DNA from: Clostridia bacterium
Lineage (GTDB): Bacteria > Bacillota > Clostridia > Oscillospirales > Acutalibacteraceae
Assembly (NCBI GenBank): GCA_017534365.1
Contig: JAFWCS010000233.1
Span: 1 to 8,967 of the forward strand
DNA length: 8,967 nt
Direction of reading: 5' to 3'
Part shown: piece after piece, positions 1-5,271 of the stretch
Layout: every line of letters starts with the position of its first letter
Position numbering within the stretch: the first letter of the stretch is position 1
Notes under the pieces: model-generated
Told to the model about the DNA's origin: nothing
What the model saw: the letters and a program-made list of their open reading frames with translations, nothing else
Databases searched by the model: none
Made by a program: the position numbers and the translations under genes

Positions 1-474
1 CAGGTTTTTCAGCTTCTGCGGCGTGGTGTAGGACATTTTCGTCGCCGGGCCGAAGGAGGCGACGTACGAGAAGAAACGGTTGTTGAACAGGCCGATGTCG
101 TAGGTGTTGGTGTGGCCGTTGAGGATCAGATCAACGGCGTCCTTGACCTCGGTCGGAATGCCGATGGTGTTGGCCAGATCGTTGGTGGAGCCGGTCGGAA
201 TGTAGCCCACGGGCACACGGCGCGAGAGCTGCATGATGCCGTTGATGGTTTCGTTCAGCGTGCCGTCGCCGCCGCAGCAGACGACGAGGTCGTTGTCGGC
301 GATGCAGGTTTTGACGATCTCCGTCGCGTCGCCGCGTCCGGCTGTGGTCTTGATCGTGAATTCGTAATTCTCGGTGGAAAAGCGCTCGACGATGTCCACG
401 ATGCTCGCGCGGGATTTATTCTTGCCCGCGCAGGGGTTGACGATCAGCAGGATCTTGCTTTTTTTCTTATCCAT
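1..474 (-). CDS. dagK: Diacylglycerol kinase / YegS-BmrU family lipid kinase, N-terminal part (runs off left edge)
   Basis: Family members phosphorylate diacylglycerol or a related lipid with ATP and recycle lipid from envelope polymer synthesis at the membrane. The 158 visible residues cover the catalytic N-terminal domain: a KILLIVNPCAGKNKSR start (residues 7-22, the VNPxAG motif), the nucleotide-binding GGDGTLNE at 68-75, and GYIPTGSTNDLANTIG at 90-105 (family PxGTxNDxA, here with Ser for the usual Thr/Ala). The later YDIGLFNNRFF and SFGPATKMSYTT segments also fit. The family is about 300 residues, so roughly half is missing beyond position 1. ATG at 474 is chosen because GGAAGG lies 11 nt upstream. 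It follows the lipoprotein gene and its terminator; I find no separate promoter, so expression may need terminator read-through. The family is certain. Whether the substrate is diacylglycerol is not. Confidence 0.9.
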   Translation of the reverse strand, partial: MDKKKSKILLIVNPCAGKNKSRASIVDIVERFSTENYEFTIKTTAGRGDATEIVKTCIADNDLVVCCGGDGTLNETINGIMQLSRRVPVGYIPTGSTNDLANTIGIPTEVKDAVDLILNGHTNTYDIGLFNNRFFSYVASFGPATKMSYTTPQKLKNL

Positions 475-513
475 GGGGAAATCCCCCTTCCTTTCTGGAT
501 CATGGTGCGGGGC

Positions 514-548
514 AAAAAAACCGCCGTGGGTCATGCGGCCCGCAGCGG
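514..548 (-). terminator. Rho-independent terminator of the lipoprotein gene
   Basis: Read on the minus strand, CCGCTGCGGG (548-539) pairs with CCCACGGCGG (530-521) in a 10-bp stem with one G-T wobble and one mismatch. The loop is 8 nt and a run of seven T (520-514) follows. It starts 11 nt past the TAA at 560-562 and separates that gene from the lipid kinase gene. Confidence 0.85.
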
Positions 549-559
549 CTGATCGGTGT

Positions 560-1114
560 TTACTCTGCTGTGTAGTTCTCAAACACGATCTTGACCGTTT
601 CGCGCGGGAAATCGAAGCGGCGGTCCGTGATCAGGTCGCCGACCTTCGCGTCTCTGGTTTCATCCTTGCTGAATTTCACGTCCTTGAGCGGGATCAGGAT
701 ATAGGAATCGCGAATGAGCTTATCATTGGCGTCATAGGCCTTGTAGGCGATGCGCACGCCCTCCTTGCGGCTGTTGCCGAGCGCGTTGATCTTGACGGTC
801 GCATAGCCGCCGACGTTGCGGGTGTATTCGTCCTCCATCTCGATGTCGGTGATCTCGACGACGGAGTTGTTGTAAACGTAATAGCTGCTCAACTCAAAGT
901 CGATGGTGTCAACCGTGGATTTGTAGCCGACAGTGGTCTTCGCGGTCGGATCGGCGTTCGCAGGCTGCGGCAGCGTCATGCCCTGTTCGTTGACGTAGGA
1001 ATACTGCGCGACGGTGGTGGTCGCGGGCGTCTTGGGCACGTTGGAGCAGCCGGCCAGGCAGCCGATCAGGGCAGCGCCGGAGAGCGTCACGCCGACGATG
1101 GCTTTCATTTTCAT
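560..1114 (-). CDS. Predicted lipoprotein, function unknown
   Basis: A 184-residue exported protein I cannot name. ATG at 1114 is preferred over upstream in-frame codons because it gives a signal peptide directly (MKMKAIVGVTLSGAALIGC) and has AAGGAAG 7 nt upstream; an alternative ATG lies two codons in, at 1108. The lipobox L20-A21-G22-C23 predicts lipid attachment at Cys23 after signal peptidase II cleavage. Residues 24-60 are Ser/Thr/Pro/Ala-rich, like a wall-spanning linker. The rest (about 64-184) is a run of predicted beta strands, for example FELSSYYVYNNSVVEITDIE, YATVKINALG, VRIAYKAYDANDKLIRDSYI and VKIVFENY. This resembles small extracellular beta-sandwich folds of the FxLYD type, an inference from pattern only. 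It is a single-gene unit between its own promoter (1149-1177) and a strong terminator. Confidence 0.85.
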   Translation of the reverse strand: MKMKAIVGVTLSGAALIGCLAGCSNVPKTPATTTVAQYSYVNEQGMTLPQPANADPTAKTTVGYKSTVDTIDFELSSYYVYNNSVVEITDIEMEDEYTRNVGGYATVKINALGNSRKEGVRIAYKAYDANDKLIRDSYILIPLKDVKFSKDETRDAKVGDLITDRRFDFPRETVKIVFENYTAE

Positions 1115-1148
1115 AGGACATCTTCCTTTCGTTCGTTGTTCCTGGGCT

Positions 1149-1177
1149 ATTGTACCATATTTTTTTGACGATTTCAA
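1149..1177 (-). promoter_or_regulatory. Housekeeping sigma promoter for the lipoprotein gene
   Basis: On the minus strand: -35 TTGAAA (1177-1172), a 17-nt spacer, and -10 TACAAT (1154-1149) preceded by TGG, giving an extended -10. The spacer is A-rich. The trmL stop codon TGA (1176-1174) lies inside the -35 hexamer, so this promoter is embedded in the end of trmL. Predicted transcription start is about 1142, giving a 27-nt leader before the ATG at 1114. Confidence 0.85.
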
Positions 1178-1704
1178 CACCCGGCGCCGGATTCGCGGGC
1201 CGCCCAGTCGAATTTTGTGAGCGCGCCCTGCGTACGCAGCGCGGGGAACTGCCATTGCCGCAGCACTTCGTAAGCGCCGACGGCAACGGTGTTGGACAGA
1301 TTCAGGCTGCGCGCGGCGTCATTGTCGATCATCGGCAGGCGCACGCAGCGGTCGTGGTTGGCAAAGAGCAGTGCTTCCGGCAGGCCGGCGGTCTCTTTGC
1401 CGAAGACCAGATAGCAGGGATCGGGATAGGCGATCTCGGAATAGATCTTTTCCGCCTTCGTGGAAAAATAGAAGAAAGCGCCGTCCGGATTGCGCCGGAA
1501 GAAGTCCTCGAGATCCGCATAATAGGTGATGTCGAGCAGATGCCAGTAATCCAGCCCGGCCCGCTTGAGCTTGGCGTCATCCACGCGGAAGCCCATCGGC
1601 TCCACCAGATGCAGCCGCGCGCCGGTGGCGGCGCAGGTGCGGGCGATGTTGCCGGTATTCTGCGGGATCTGCGGCTCGACGAGCACGATATTGAGCGAGG
1701 GCAT
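1174..1704 (-). CDS. trmL: tRNA (cytidine/uridine-34 2'-O)-methyltransferase
   Basis: A SPOUT-class (SpoU) enzyme that transfers a methyl group from S-adenosylmethionine to the ribose of the wobble nucleotide, known for tRNA-Leu in the characterised family; cytoplasmic and normally dimeric. The 176 residues carry all family landmarks: LNIVLVEPQIPQNTGNIART at 4-23, LHLVEPMGF at 31-39, and LKRAGLDYW at 46-54. The knot motifs are LVFGKETAGLPE (99-110) and LPMIDNDAARSLNLSNTVAV (123-142), which form the cofactor pocket. The core matches family length (about 155); residues after about 152 are a short non-conserved tail. ATG at 1704 has AAAGGAAG 8 nt upstream. I see only a weak promoter candidate upstream, so it may be read from the pth side or from its own weak promoter. 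Confidence 0.93.
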   Translation of the reverse strand: MPSLNIVLVEPQIPQNTGNIARTCAATGARLHLVEPMGFRVDDAKLKRAGLDYWHLLDITYYADLEDFFRRNPDGAFFYFSTKAEKIYSEIAYPDPCYLVFGKETAGLPEALLFANHDRCVRLPMIDNDAARSLNLSNTVAVGAYEVLRQWQFPALRTQGALTKFDWAARESGAGC

Positions 1705-1803
1705 GGCAAGATCTTCCTTTGTTTTTCGCGCGGTGCGGCGCGTTTAGTTTGCGCAAAAGCGGCAACAATAACACTGCAATCCGAACCGGAAGGGGAGAGT
1801 GCA

Positions 1804-1989
1804 ATGATGCGATCGAAGGCGCCGACCATGCTCGCGGGCATGGGGATCGGCATGGCGGTCGGCGCGGCCGCTGTTGCGGGGATGAGCATGATGTCCGGCA
1901 GCGGACGCAAGGCGGCGAAGAAAAACGCGGCCAAGCTGATGAAAACGCTGGACGGCGTGATGGACGGCATCGCCTCCATCACAAAGTAG
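1804..1989 (+). CDS. Small glycine-zipper membrane protein (61 aa), function unknown
   Basis: ATG at 1804 is chosen from a longer open frame because GGAAGGGGAGAG (1788-1799) sits at ideal spacing just upstream. Residues 8-34 (TMLAGMGIGMAVGAAAVAGM and following) form one hydrophobic, Gly/Ala/Met-rich segment with repeated small-xxx-small spacing. A basic stretch follows (SGRKAAKKNAAK, 33-44), then an amphipathic helix (LMKTLDGVMDGIASITK). This topology resembles YtxH-like small membrane proteins of Firmicutes, but I cannot assign a family. The Lys-rich side after the helix suggests an N-out, C-in orientation. It is convergent with pth, its TAG ending 2 nt from the pth stop, and divergent from trmL. 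No clear promoter or terminator is visible. The gene is likely real because of the ribosome site and sensible topology. Confidence 0.65.
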   Translation: MMRSKAPTMLAGMGIGMAVGAAAVAGMSMMSGSGRKAAKKNAAKLMKTLDGVMDGIASITK

Positions 1990-1991
1990 CG

Positions 1992-2597
1992 TCAGCTGTT
2001 GAATCTGTTCATGGCTTCGTCGATGTCGCCGCCGACAATCAGCGCGGCGGCATCGCAGGCGTTTTCCGCTGCCTCTCTCAGCAGGGGCAGCTCTTCTTTT
2101 TTGAAGGTGGAAAGCACCCAGTCCATCAGCGCATACTCCGGATGCGGCTTGTTGCCGATGCCGAGCTTGATGCGCGGGAACTGATCGGAATTGAGCTGAT
2201 AAATGATGCTCTTGATCCCGTTGTGGCCGCCGTCGCTGCCCTTGCGGCGGATGCGCAGCTTGCCGCAGGGGAGTGAAATGTCGTCAAACACCACAAGAAT
2301 ACGCTCCGGCGGGATCTTATAGAACCGCGCCGCCTCCCGCACGGCTTCGCCGCTGTTGTTCATGAAGGTCTGCGGCTGCATCAGCAGGCAGTTGTGCCCG
2401 CCGAGGGTGACGTTCGCCGTGACGGATTTGAAGCGGATCTTGTTGATTTTGACGTTTTCGCGCTCCGCGAGGAGTGAAGCGAAAAGGAAGCCCGCGTTGT
2501 GGCGCGTGAGCTCATATTTTTTGCCGGGGTTGCCCAGCCCGACGATCAGGTAGTCCGGCGGGCCGGCCGGCTTTTGATTCCGTGAGAAGAACAGCAT
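1992..2597 (-). CDS. pth: Peptidyl-tRNA hydrolase
   Basis: Cleaves the ester bond of peptidyl-tRNA released from stalled ribosomes, recycling tRNA; cytoplasmic and usually essential. At 201 residues it is the usual family length. Landmarks: LIVGLGNPGKKYELTRHNAG (17-36) with Asn23 and catalytic His33; LLMQPQTFMNNSG (71-83) with the substrate-binding Asn; VVFDDISLPCGK (102-113), where Asp105 is the partner of the catalytic His; and KGSDGGHNGIKS (119-130). The N-terminus is about 12-14 residues longer than typical (MLFFSRNQKPAGPP before the first strand), but no other Met lies between the stop codon upstream and the GLGNPG motif. No Shine-Dalgarno is visible before ATG 2597; the gene starts 18 nt after the stop of the upstream gene, in the same frame, which suggests coupled translation. 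Confidence 0.95.
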   Translation of the reverse strand: MLFFSRNQKPAGPPDYLIVGLGNPGKKYELTRHNAGFLFASLLAERENVKINKIRFKSVTANVTLGGHNCLLMQPQTFMNNSGEAVREAARFYKIPPERILVVFDDISLPCGKLRIRRKGSDGGHNGIKSIIYQLNSDQFPRIKLGIGNKPHPEYALMDWVLSTFKKEELPLLREAAENACDAAALIVGGDIDEAMNRFNS

Positions 2598-2615
2598 AGA
2601 AACCGTTGCGCGCGA

Positions 2616-3206
2616 TCAATACCCGGCGATCGTGGTGTCGACGGAAACGGTCTTGGTCGCTTCCGCGCTCTCATTGCCCTCGGCGTCCTCCGCGGGCGTT
2701 TTGCTGAAGATCAGCTGCAGATCCATGCCGTCCACGATCGCTTTGACCGCTTCATCGCTCAGCTCGCCGTTGCTGCAGAGCACGGGGATGATCGCTTCGC
2801 CCTTGCCGCCGGCGGAAATCGAAAGCTGCCCGCCGAAATTCTTCCCGAAATAAACGCCGTCCTTGCCGTTGTCCTTGCTCTCGACGCCCAGGACCGTGAC
2901 CGGCTCCGTGCCGTCGTTCTTGATCTCAACGGTCAGCAGGTAGGCCAGCCATTCCGGCGCGTTCGCATAGAAGGCGTCGATCTGCTCGGGCGTAAAGCCG
3001 TAGATCGTCTCCAGCGAGCGGCGCCCGGCTTCTTCGTCCTTGACGTAGCCGGCGATGCGCACGTTGTCGGGATCGAACATCGCTTTGGAAACGGTGACCT
3101 CCGCCCGGTTCTTTTCGGGGCGGTAAGAGAAGAAATAGTAGCCGCAGCCGAGGCCGACGGCCAGCGCAAGCAGGACGGCCACGATCGGAATGATGACTTT
3201 TTTCAT
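2616..3206 (-). CDS. Membrane-anchored extracytoplasmic protein, function unknown
   Basis: A 196-residue protein I do not recognise. ATG at 3206 is favoured by GGAGG 8 nt upstream and because it places an N-terminal membrane segment first (MKKVIIPIVAVLLALAVGLG, residues 1-20, continuing to about 27). Cys21 follows G-L-G, which is not a canonical lipobox, so a signal anchor is more likely than a lipoprotein. The outside part begins at about residue 30 (RPEKNRAEVTVSKAMF). It has a helical middle (SLETIYGFTPEQIDAFYANA) and a likely beta-sandwich (LLTVEIKNDGTEPVTVLGVE, then GQLSISAGGKGEAIIPVL, then MDLQLIFSKT), as in small surface domains that support protein-protein contacts. It ends in an acidic then Thr-rich tail. 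It is first in a two-gene unit with pth, driven by the promoter at 3258-3286. Confidence 0.8.
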   Translation of the reverse strand: MKKVIIPIVAVLLALAVGLGCGYYFFSYRPEKNRAEVTVSKAMFDPDNVRIAGYVKDEEAGRRSLETIYGFTPEQIDAFYANAPEWLAYLLTVEIKNDGTEPVTVLGVESKDNGKDGVYFGKNFGGQLSISAGGKGEAIIPVLCSNGELSDEAVKAIVDGMDLQLIFSKTPAEDAEGNESAEATKTVSVDTTIAGY

Positions 3207-3221
3207 GCCAGATACCTCCGT

Positions 3222-3244
3222 AAAAACAGGCGGCGCAATGCCGC
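3222..3244 (-). promoter_or_regulatory. Small hairpin with T-run in the leader of the 2616-3206 gene
   Basis: In the minus-strand leader, GCGGC (3244-3240) pairs with GCCGC (3234-3230) around a 5-nt loop; three bases later comes a run of five T (3226-3222), directly before the GGAGG ribosome site. The layout is terminator-like, but the stem is only 5 bp, so it may be a weak attenuator or have no role. Confidence 0.3.
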
Positions 3245-3257
3245 TTTTGTTGCTTTC

Positions 3258-3286
3258 AGTATGCCATATTTTCACCGGGAAAACAA
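3258..3286 (-). promoter_or_regulatory. Promoter for the membrane-anchored protein and pth
   Basis: Minus strand: -35 TTGTTT (3286-3281), 17-nt spacer, -10 CATACT (3263-3258) with a TGG extension before it. The spacer ends in AAAATATGG, close to the AAATATGG before the -10 of the lipoprotein promoter at 1149-1177. Predicted start is about 3251, leaving a leader of about 45 nt. Confidence 0.7.
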
Positions 3287-3335
3287 TAGAAACCAAAGAA
3301 ATATCATAAAAAGTTTACAAATCCGACGCGACTGA

Positions 3336-3398
3336 TCTTAATACATTCTTAATCCGTTCTTTCGCAAATCTTAAGGCGCCGCGCAGTTGCTTCTTAAT
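3336..3398 (+). promoter_or_regulatory. Phased TCTTAAT direct repeats, candidate response-regulator operator
   Basis: TCTTAAT begins at 3336 and 3347, a degenerate TCTTTCG at 3358, and TCTTAAG at 3369: four half-sites at exactly 11-bp pitch. A further TCTTAAT is at 3392, 23 bp on, inside the promoter spacer. The first two match CTTAAT-N5-CTTAAT, the direct-repeat layout (YTTAAK-N5-YTTAAK) known for PmrA-type OmpR/PhoB regulators, which bind tandemly to one DNA face. The last full in-phase site ends 11 bp before the -35 at 3387, a position typical of activator sites. The repeats are seen directly; the regulator type is inferred and no regulator gene is in the window. Confidence 0.55.
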
Positions 3399-3415
3399 GC
3401 GGACAGCTATATAAT
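3387..3415 (+). promoter_or_regulatory. Promoter for the cysteine-rich exported protein
   Basis: Plus strand: -35 TTGCTT (3387-3392), 17-nt spacer, perfect -10 TATAAT (3410-3415). Predicted start is about 3422 with a short leader of about 28 nt. A TCTTAAT element at 3392-3398 overlaps the -35 edge and the spacer. Confidence 0.85.
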
Positions 3416-3449
3416 AGAACCAACAATAAAACGGGAGGACTGTAATTTT

Positions 3450-4361
3450 ATGAAAACACTCAAACGACTGCTTGCGCTCCTGCTCGCCTGCGCTCTGCTC
3501 GCGGGCTGCGCCGTGTTTGCGCGGGCGGAGGAACCGCCCGTGCCGGCGGAAGAAACGCAGGACATCATCGATTTTTCCTTCGGGCAGGACGCCGACGGCA
3601 AGACCTGCTACCGCGTGGTCTTCGCGCCGGAATTCGTCACGGTGAAAAAAGCGTGGTTCTTCCCCTATGCGGGGAACAGCTACATCCGGCAGAACTGGTA
3701 CACGCTGACCGAGGAGGACGTGCCGGATGCAGGCACGTGCATTGTGATGTATATCTACGATCTGCCCGGCAACGCGGAGGAGCTGATCATTCATCCCGGC
3801 GGTCTGGTGCGGGCGGACGGCAGCGAAAACGACGAGATCCGCTACCCCTGCGCGCTCAAAGATATTGAGCAGCCGGTCACGACCTGCAGGATCGAAAAGA
3901 TCAAAGCGTCGCGAATGGTCGAGGAGACCTATGTGCTCGACGAGTGGCGTGACGGCGTGGAGGGCGAGGTCTATCGCTGCACCTTCCCGGCGGGCATGCC
4001 GGGCGACGTCTATTACGGCGATCTGAACGATCCGCCACTGGTTGCACAGGGCGTCGAAAGCTATGACGTGCGGCTCACGGGCAGCGGCAGACAGACGATC
4101 TGCTGCAAGTACGGCGACGGACGCGTGGCGGAGACCTGTCTGACCGTCTATACGCTCAAGGGCGCGCGCGACGAATGCCGGCGCACATATCTTTCGATGC
4201 TCGCGGAGTCGCTGCCGCTGCTGCCGGTCGGCCTGCTGTTCATCCTGTTTCCGCTGACGATCCTGCCGGGCGCCGCGATCCTCGGCGGACCGCTGGAGGG
4301 CATCTCCGGTCTGATTCATCTTGGCGCGCTGTATCGCGCGGATTGCGATAATCTGCGATAA
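3450..4361 (+). CDS. Cysteine-rich exported protein with C-terminal membrane helix, function unknown
   Basis: I do not recognise this 303-residue protein. ATG at 3450 follows GGGAGG by 11 nt and opens a clear signal sequence (MKTLKRLLALLLACALLAGC). The lipobox L17-A18-G19-C20 suggests a lipoprotein, although a signal peptidase I site after ARA (24-26) is also possible. The outside part (about 27-250) looks beta-rich and has nine cysteines, at 53, 97, 134, 146, 177, 218, 219, 230 and 243, so disulfides are plausible; C218-C219 are adjacent. A hydrophobic helix at about 254-279 (SLPLLPVGLLFILFPLTILP and following) would re-enter the membrane, leaving a short tail with Cys299. Being anchored at both ends is unusual. 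It is transcribed alone from 3387-3415 and divergent from the 2616-3206 gene, with the repeat array between them. No clear terminator follows. Confidence 0.85.
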   Translation: MKTLKRLLALLLACALLAGCAVFARAEEPPVPAEETQDIIDFSFGQDADGKTCYRVVFAPEFVTVKKAWFFPYAGNSYIRQNWYTLTEEDVPDAGTCIVMYIYDLPGNAEELIIHPGGLVRADGSENDEIRYPCALKDIEQPVTTCRIEKIKASRMVEETYVLDEWRDGVEGEVYRCTFPAGMPGDVYYGDLNDPPLVAQGVESYDVRLTGSGRQTICCKYGDGRVAETCLTVYTLKGARDECRRTYLSMLAESLPLLPVGLLFILFPLTILPGAAILGGPLEGISGLIHLGALYRADCDNLR

Positions 4362-4374
4362 AATTCCTGCAAAA

Positions 4375-4414
4375 CGGCAAAAATCTTGGTCAAAAAGCAT
4401 GTTGTTTTTTGCCG
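4375..4414. repeat. A/T-stem inverted repeat after the cysteine-rich protein gene
   Basis: CGGCAAAAA (4375-4383) is a perfect 9-bp inverted repeat of TTTTTGCCG (4406-4414) with a 22-nt loop. Its right arm overlaps the -35 box TTGTTT (4402-4407) of the next promoter. The stem is closed by GC at the base and AT inside, the reverse of an intrinsic terminator. A role in termination is doubtful, and a role as a regulator site at the -35 is possible. Confidence 0.35.
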
Positions 4415-4430
4415 CAGCCTGTGGTAGAAT
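4402..4430 (+). promoter_or_regulatory. Promoter for the HAD phosphatase-queT unit
   Basis: -35 TTGTTT (4402-4407), 17-nt spacer, -10 TAGAAT (4425-4430) preceded by TGG (extended -10). Predicted start is about 4437, which places a hairpin at the very 5' end of the message. Confidence 0.8.
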
Positions 4431-4439
4431 ACCTTTTCG

Positions 4440-4457
4440 GCGGGCATGAGCGCCCGC
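4440..4457 (+). promoter_or_regulatory. 5'-terminal mRNA hairpin
   Basis: GCGGGC (4440-4445) pairs with GCCCGC (4452-4457) around a 6-nt loop, a 6-bp all-GC stem starting within a few bases of the predicted transcript end. Hairpins so placed often protect mRNA from 5' decay; that role here is inference. Confidence 0.45.
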
Positions 4458-4476
4458 AGCAAAGGAGAACGGCAGT

Positions 4477-5262
4477 ATGGCGCGGGAGATTTTTGCGAAA
4501 ACCAAATACTTCATCATTGATATGGACGGCACGTTCTATCTGGACGGCAACGTCATCCCGGGCGCGCCGGATTTCATCGACCGGCTGCACGCGACGGGCA
4601 GGGATTTCTATTTCTTCACCAACAATTCCTCCAACAACGTGGCAGTCTGCCGGGAGAAGCTCGCGAAGATGGGCTTTCCCGTGGATGAAAAGCGCGTGAT
4701 CATTTCTTCGCACGTGGCGGCGGCCTATCTCAACCGCTGCTACCCCGGGAAAACGGTGTTTCTGCTGGGCAACGAACGGCTGACCGCGGATTTTGAAGCG
4801 GCGGGGATCCCGCTCGTGACGCAGGATCCGGAGATCGTGATGCTCGGCTTTGACACCACGCTGACCTATCAGAAGATCTGGGACGCCACGCGGTTTCTGG
4901 CCGCGGGCGCGGTCTATCTCGCCACGCACCCCGACGTCAATTGCCCCACCGCCGACGGCTTCAAGCCGGATACCGGCGCGATGATCGAGATGTTCGCCGC
5001 CTCTACGGGCCGGCGGCCGCTCGTGCTCGGCAAGCCCATGACCGCAACGGTGGATTATATCACCGAGCTGCTGGGCTGCGAACGCGAGGAGCTGGCCTTC
5101 GTGGGCGACCGGCTTGCAACGGATATCAAGATCGGCGCGGATCACGGCCTGCCCTGCGCATTGGTCTACAGCGGCGTGACCACGCCGGATATGTATGCCA
5201 CCTCGCCGATCAAGGCGAGCGTCGCGGTCGCGAATCTGAAAGCCCTTGCGGCCTACCTTTGA
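4477..5262 (+). CDS. HAD-IIA family phosphatase (NagD / p-nitrophenylphosphatase-like)
   Basis: Removes phosphate from small molecules such as sugar or nucleoside monophosphates via a phospho-aspartate intermediate with Mg2+; cytoplasmic. All four HAD motifs are visible in the 261 residues: I, DMDGTF (15-20) with nucleophile Asp15 and acid/base Asp17; II, FFTNNSSNN (46-54); III, Lys186 in LVLGKPM (182-188); IV, FVGDRLATDI (208-217) with Asp211 and Asp216. Between II and III lies the subclass IIA cap, including VMLGFDTTLTY (121-131) and ATHPDVNCP (149-157). Length and order are normal for NagD/AraL/phosphoglycolate-phosphatase relatives. The natural substrate cannot be told from sequence, so I give no symbol. 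AAAGGAG lies 9 nt before ATG 4477. It shares a transcript with queT, 112 nt downstream, with no terminator between them. Confidence 0.92.
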   Translation: MAREIFAKTKYFIIDMDGTFYLDGNVIPGAPDFIDRLHATGRDFYFFTNNSSNNVAVCREKLAKMGFPVDEKRVIISSHVAAAYLNRCYPGKTVFLLGNERLTADFEAAGIPLVTQDPEIVMLGFDTTLTYQKIWDATRFLAAGAVYLATHPDVNCPTADGFKPDTGAMIEMFAASTGRRPLVLGKPMTATVDYITELLGCEREELAFVGDRLATDIKIGADHGLPCALVYSGVTTPDMYATSPIKASVAVANLKALAAYL

Positions 5263-5271
5263 CCCTTCCCC

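Noticed and set aside
112..1168. Two plus-strand frames (112-552 and 374-1168)
   Set aside because: They lie antisense to the lipid kinase and the lipoprotein, whose motifs, start sites and terminator are clear; no ribosome site supports them.
1741..1768. Possible minus-strand promoter for trmL (TTGTTG, 16-nt spacer, TAAACG) and a TTTGCGCAAA palindrome at 1748-1757
   Set aside because: The -10 is poor and the 10-bp palindrome is short and could occur by chance; I would not list either without start-site data.
1742..1800. Possible plus-strand promoter for the small protein (TTTAGT, 17-nt spacer, CAATAA)
   Set aside because: Both hexamers are far from consensus, so no promoter is called for this gene.
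1150..1803. N-terminal extension of the small protein's frame
   Set aside because: The frame is open upstream only because it is antisense to trmL. The ribosome site at 1788-1799 fixes the start at 1804.
4342..4361. Direct repeat TGCGATAA twice at the end of the Cys-rich protein gene
   Set aside because: Only two 8-bp copies within coding sequence and the stop; no sign of an attachment site or wider repeat.
3315..4532. A 405-residue open frame on the minus strand opposite the Cys-rich protein gene
   Set aside because: It is Arg/Ala/His/Asp-rich with no recognisable motif, runs across a promoter region and covers a gene with a good ribosome site and signal peptide. It is a GC-driven antisense shadow.
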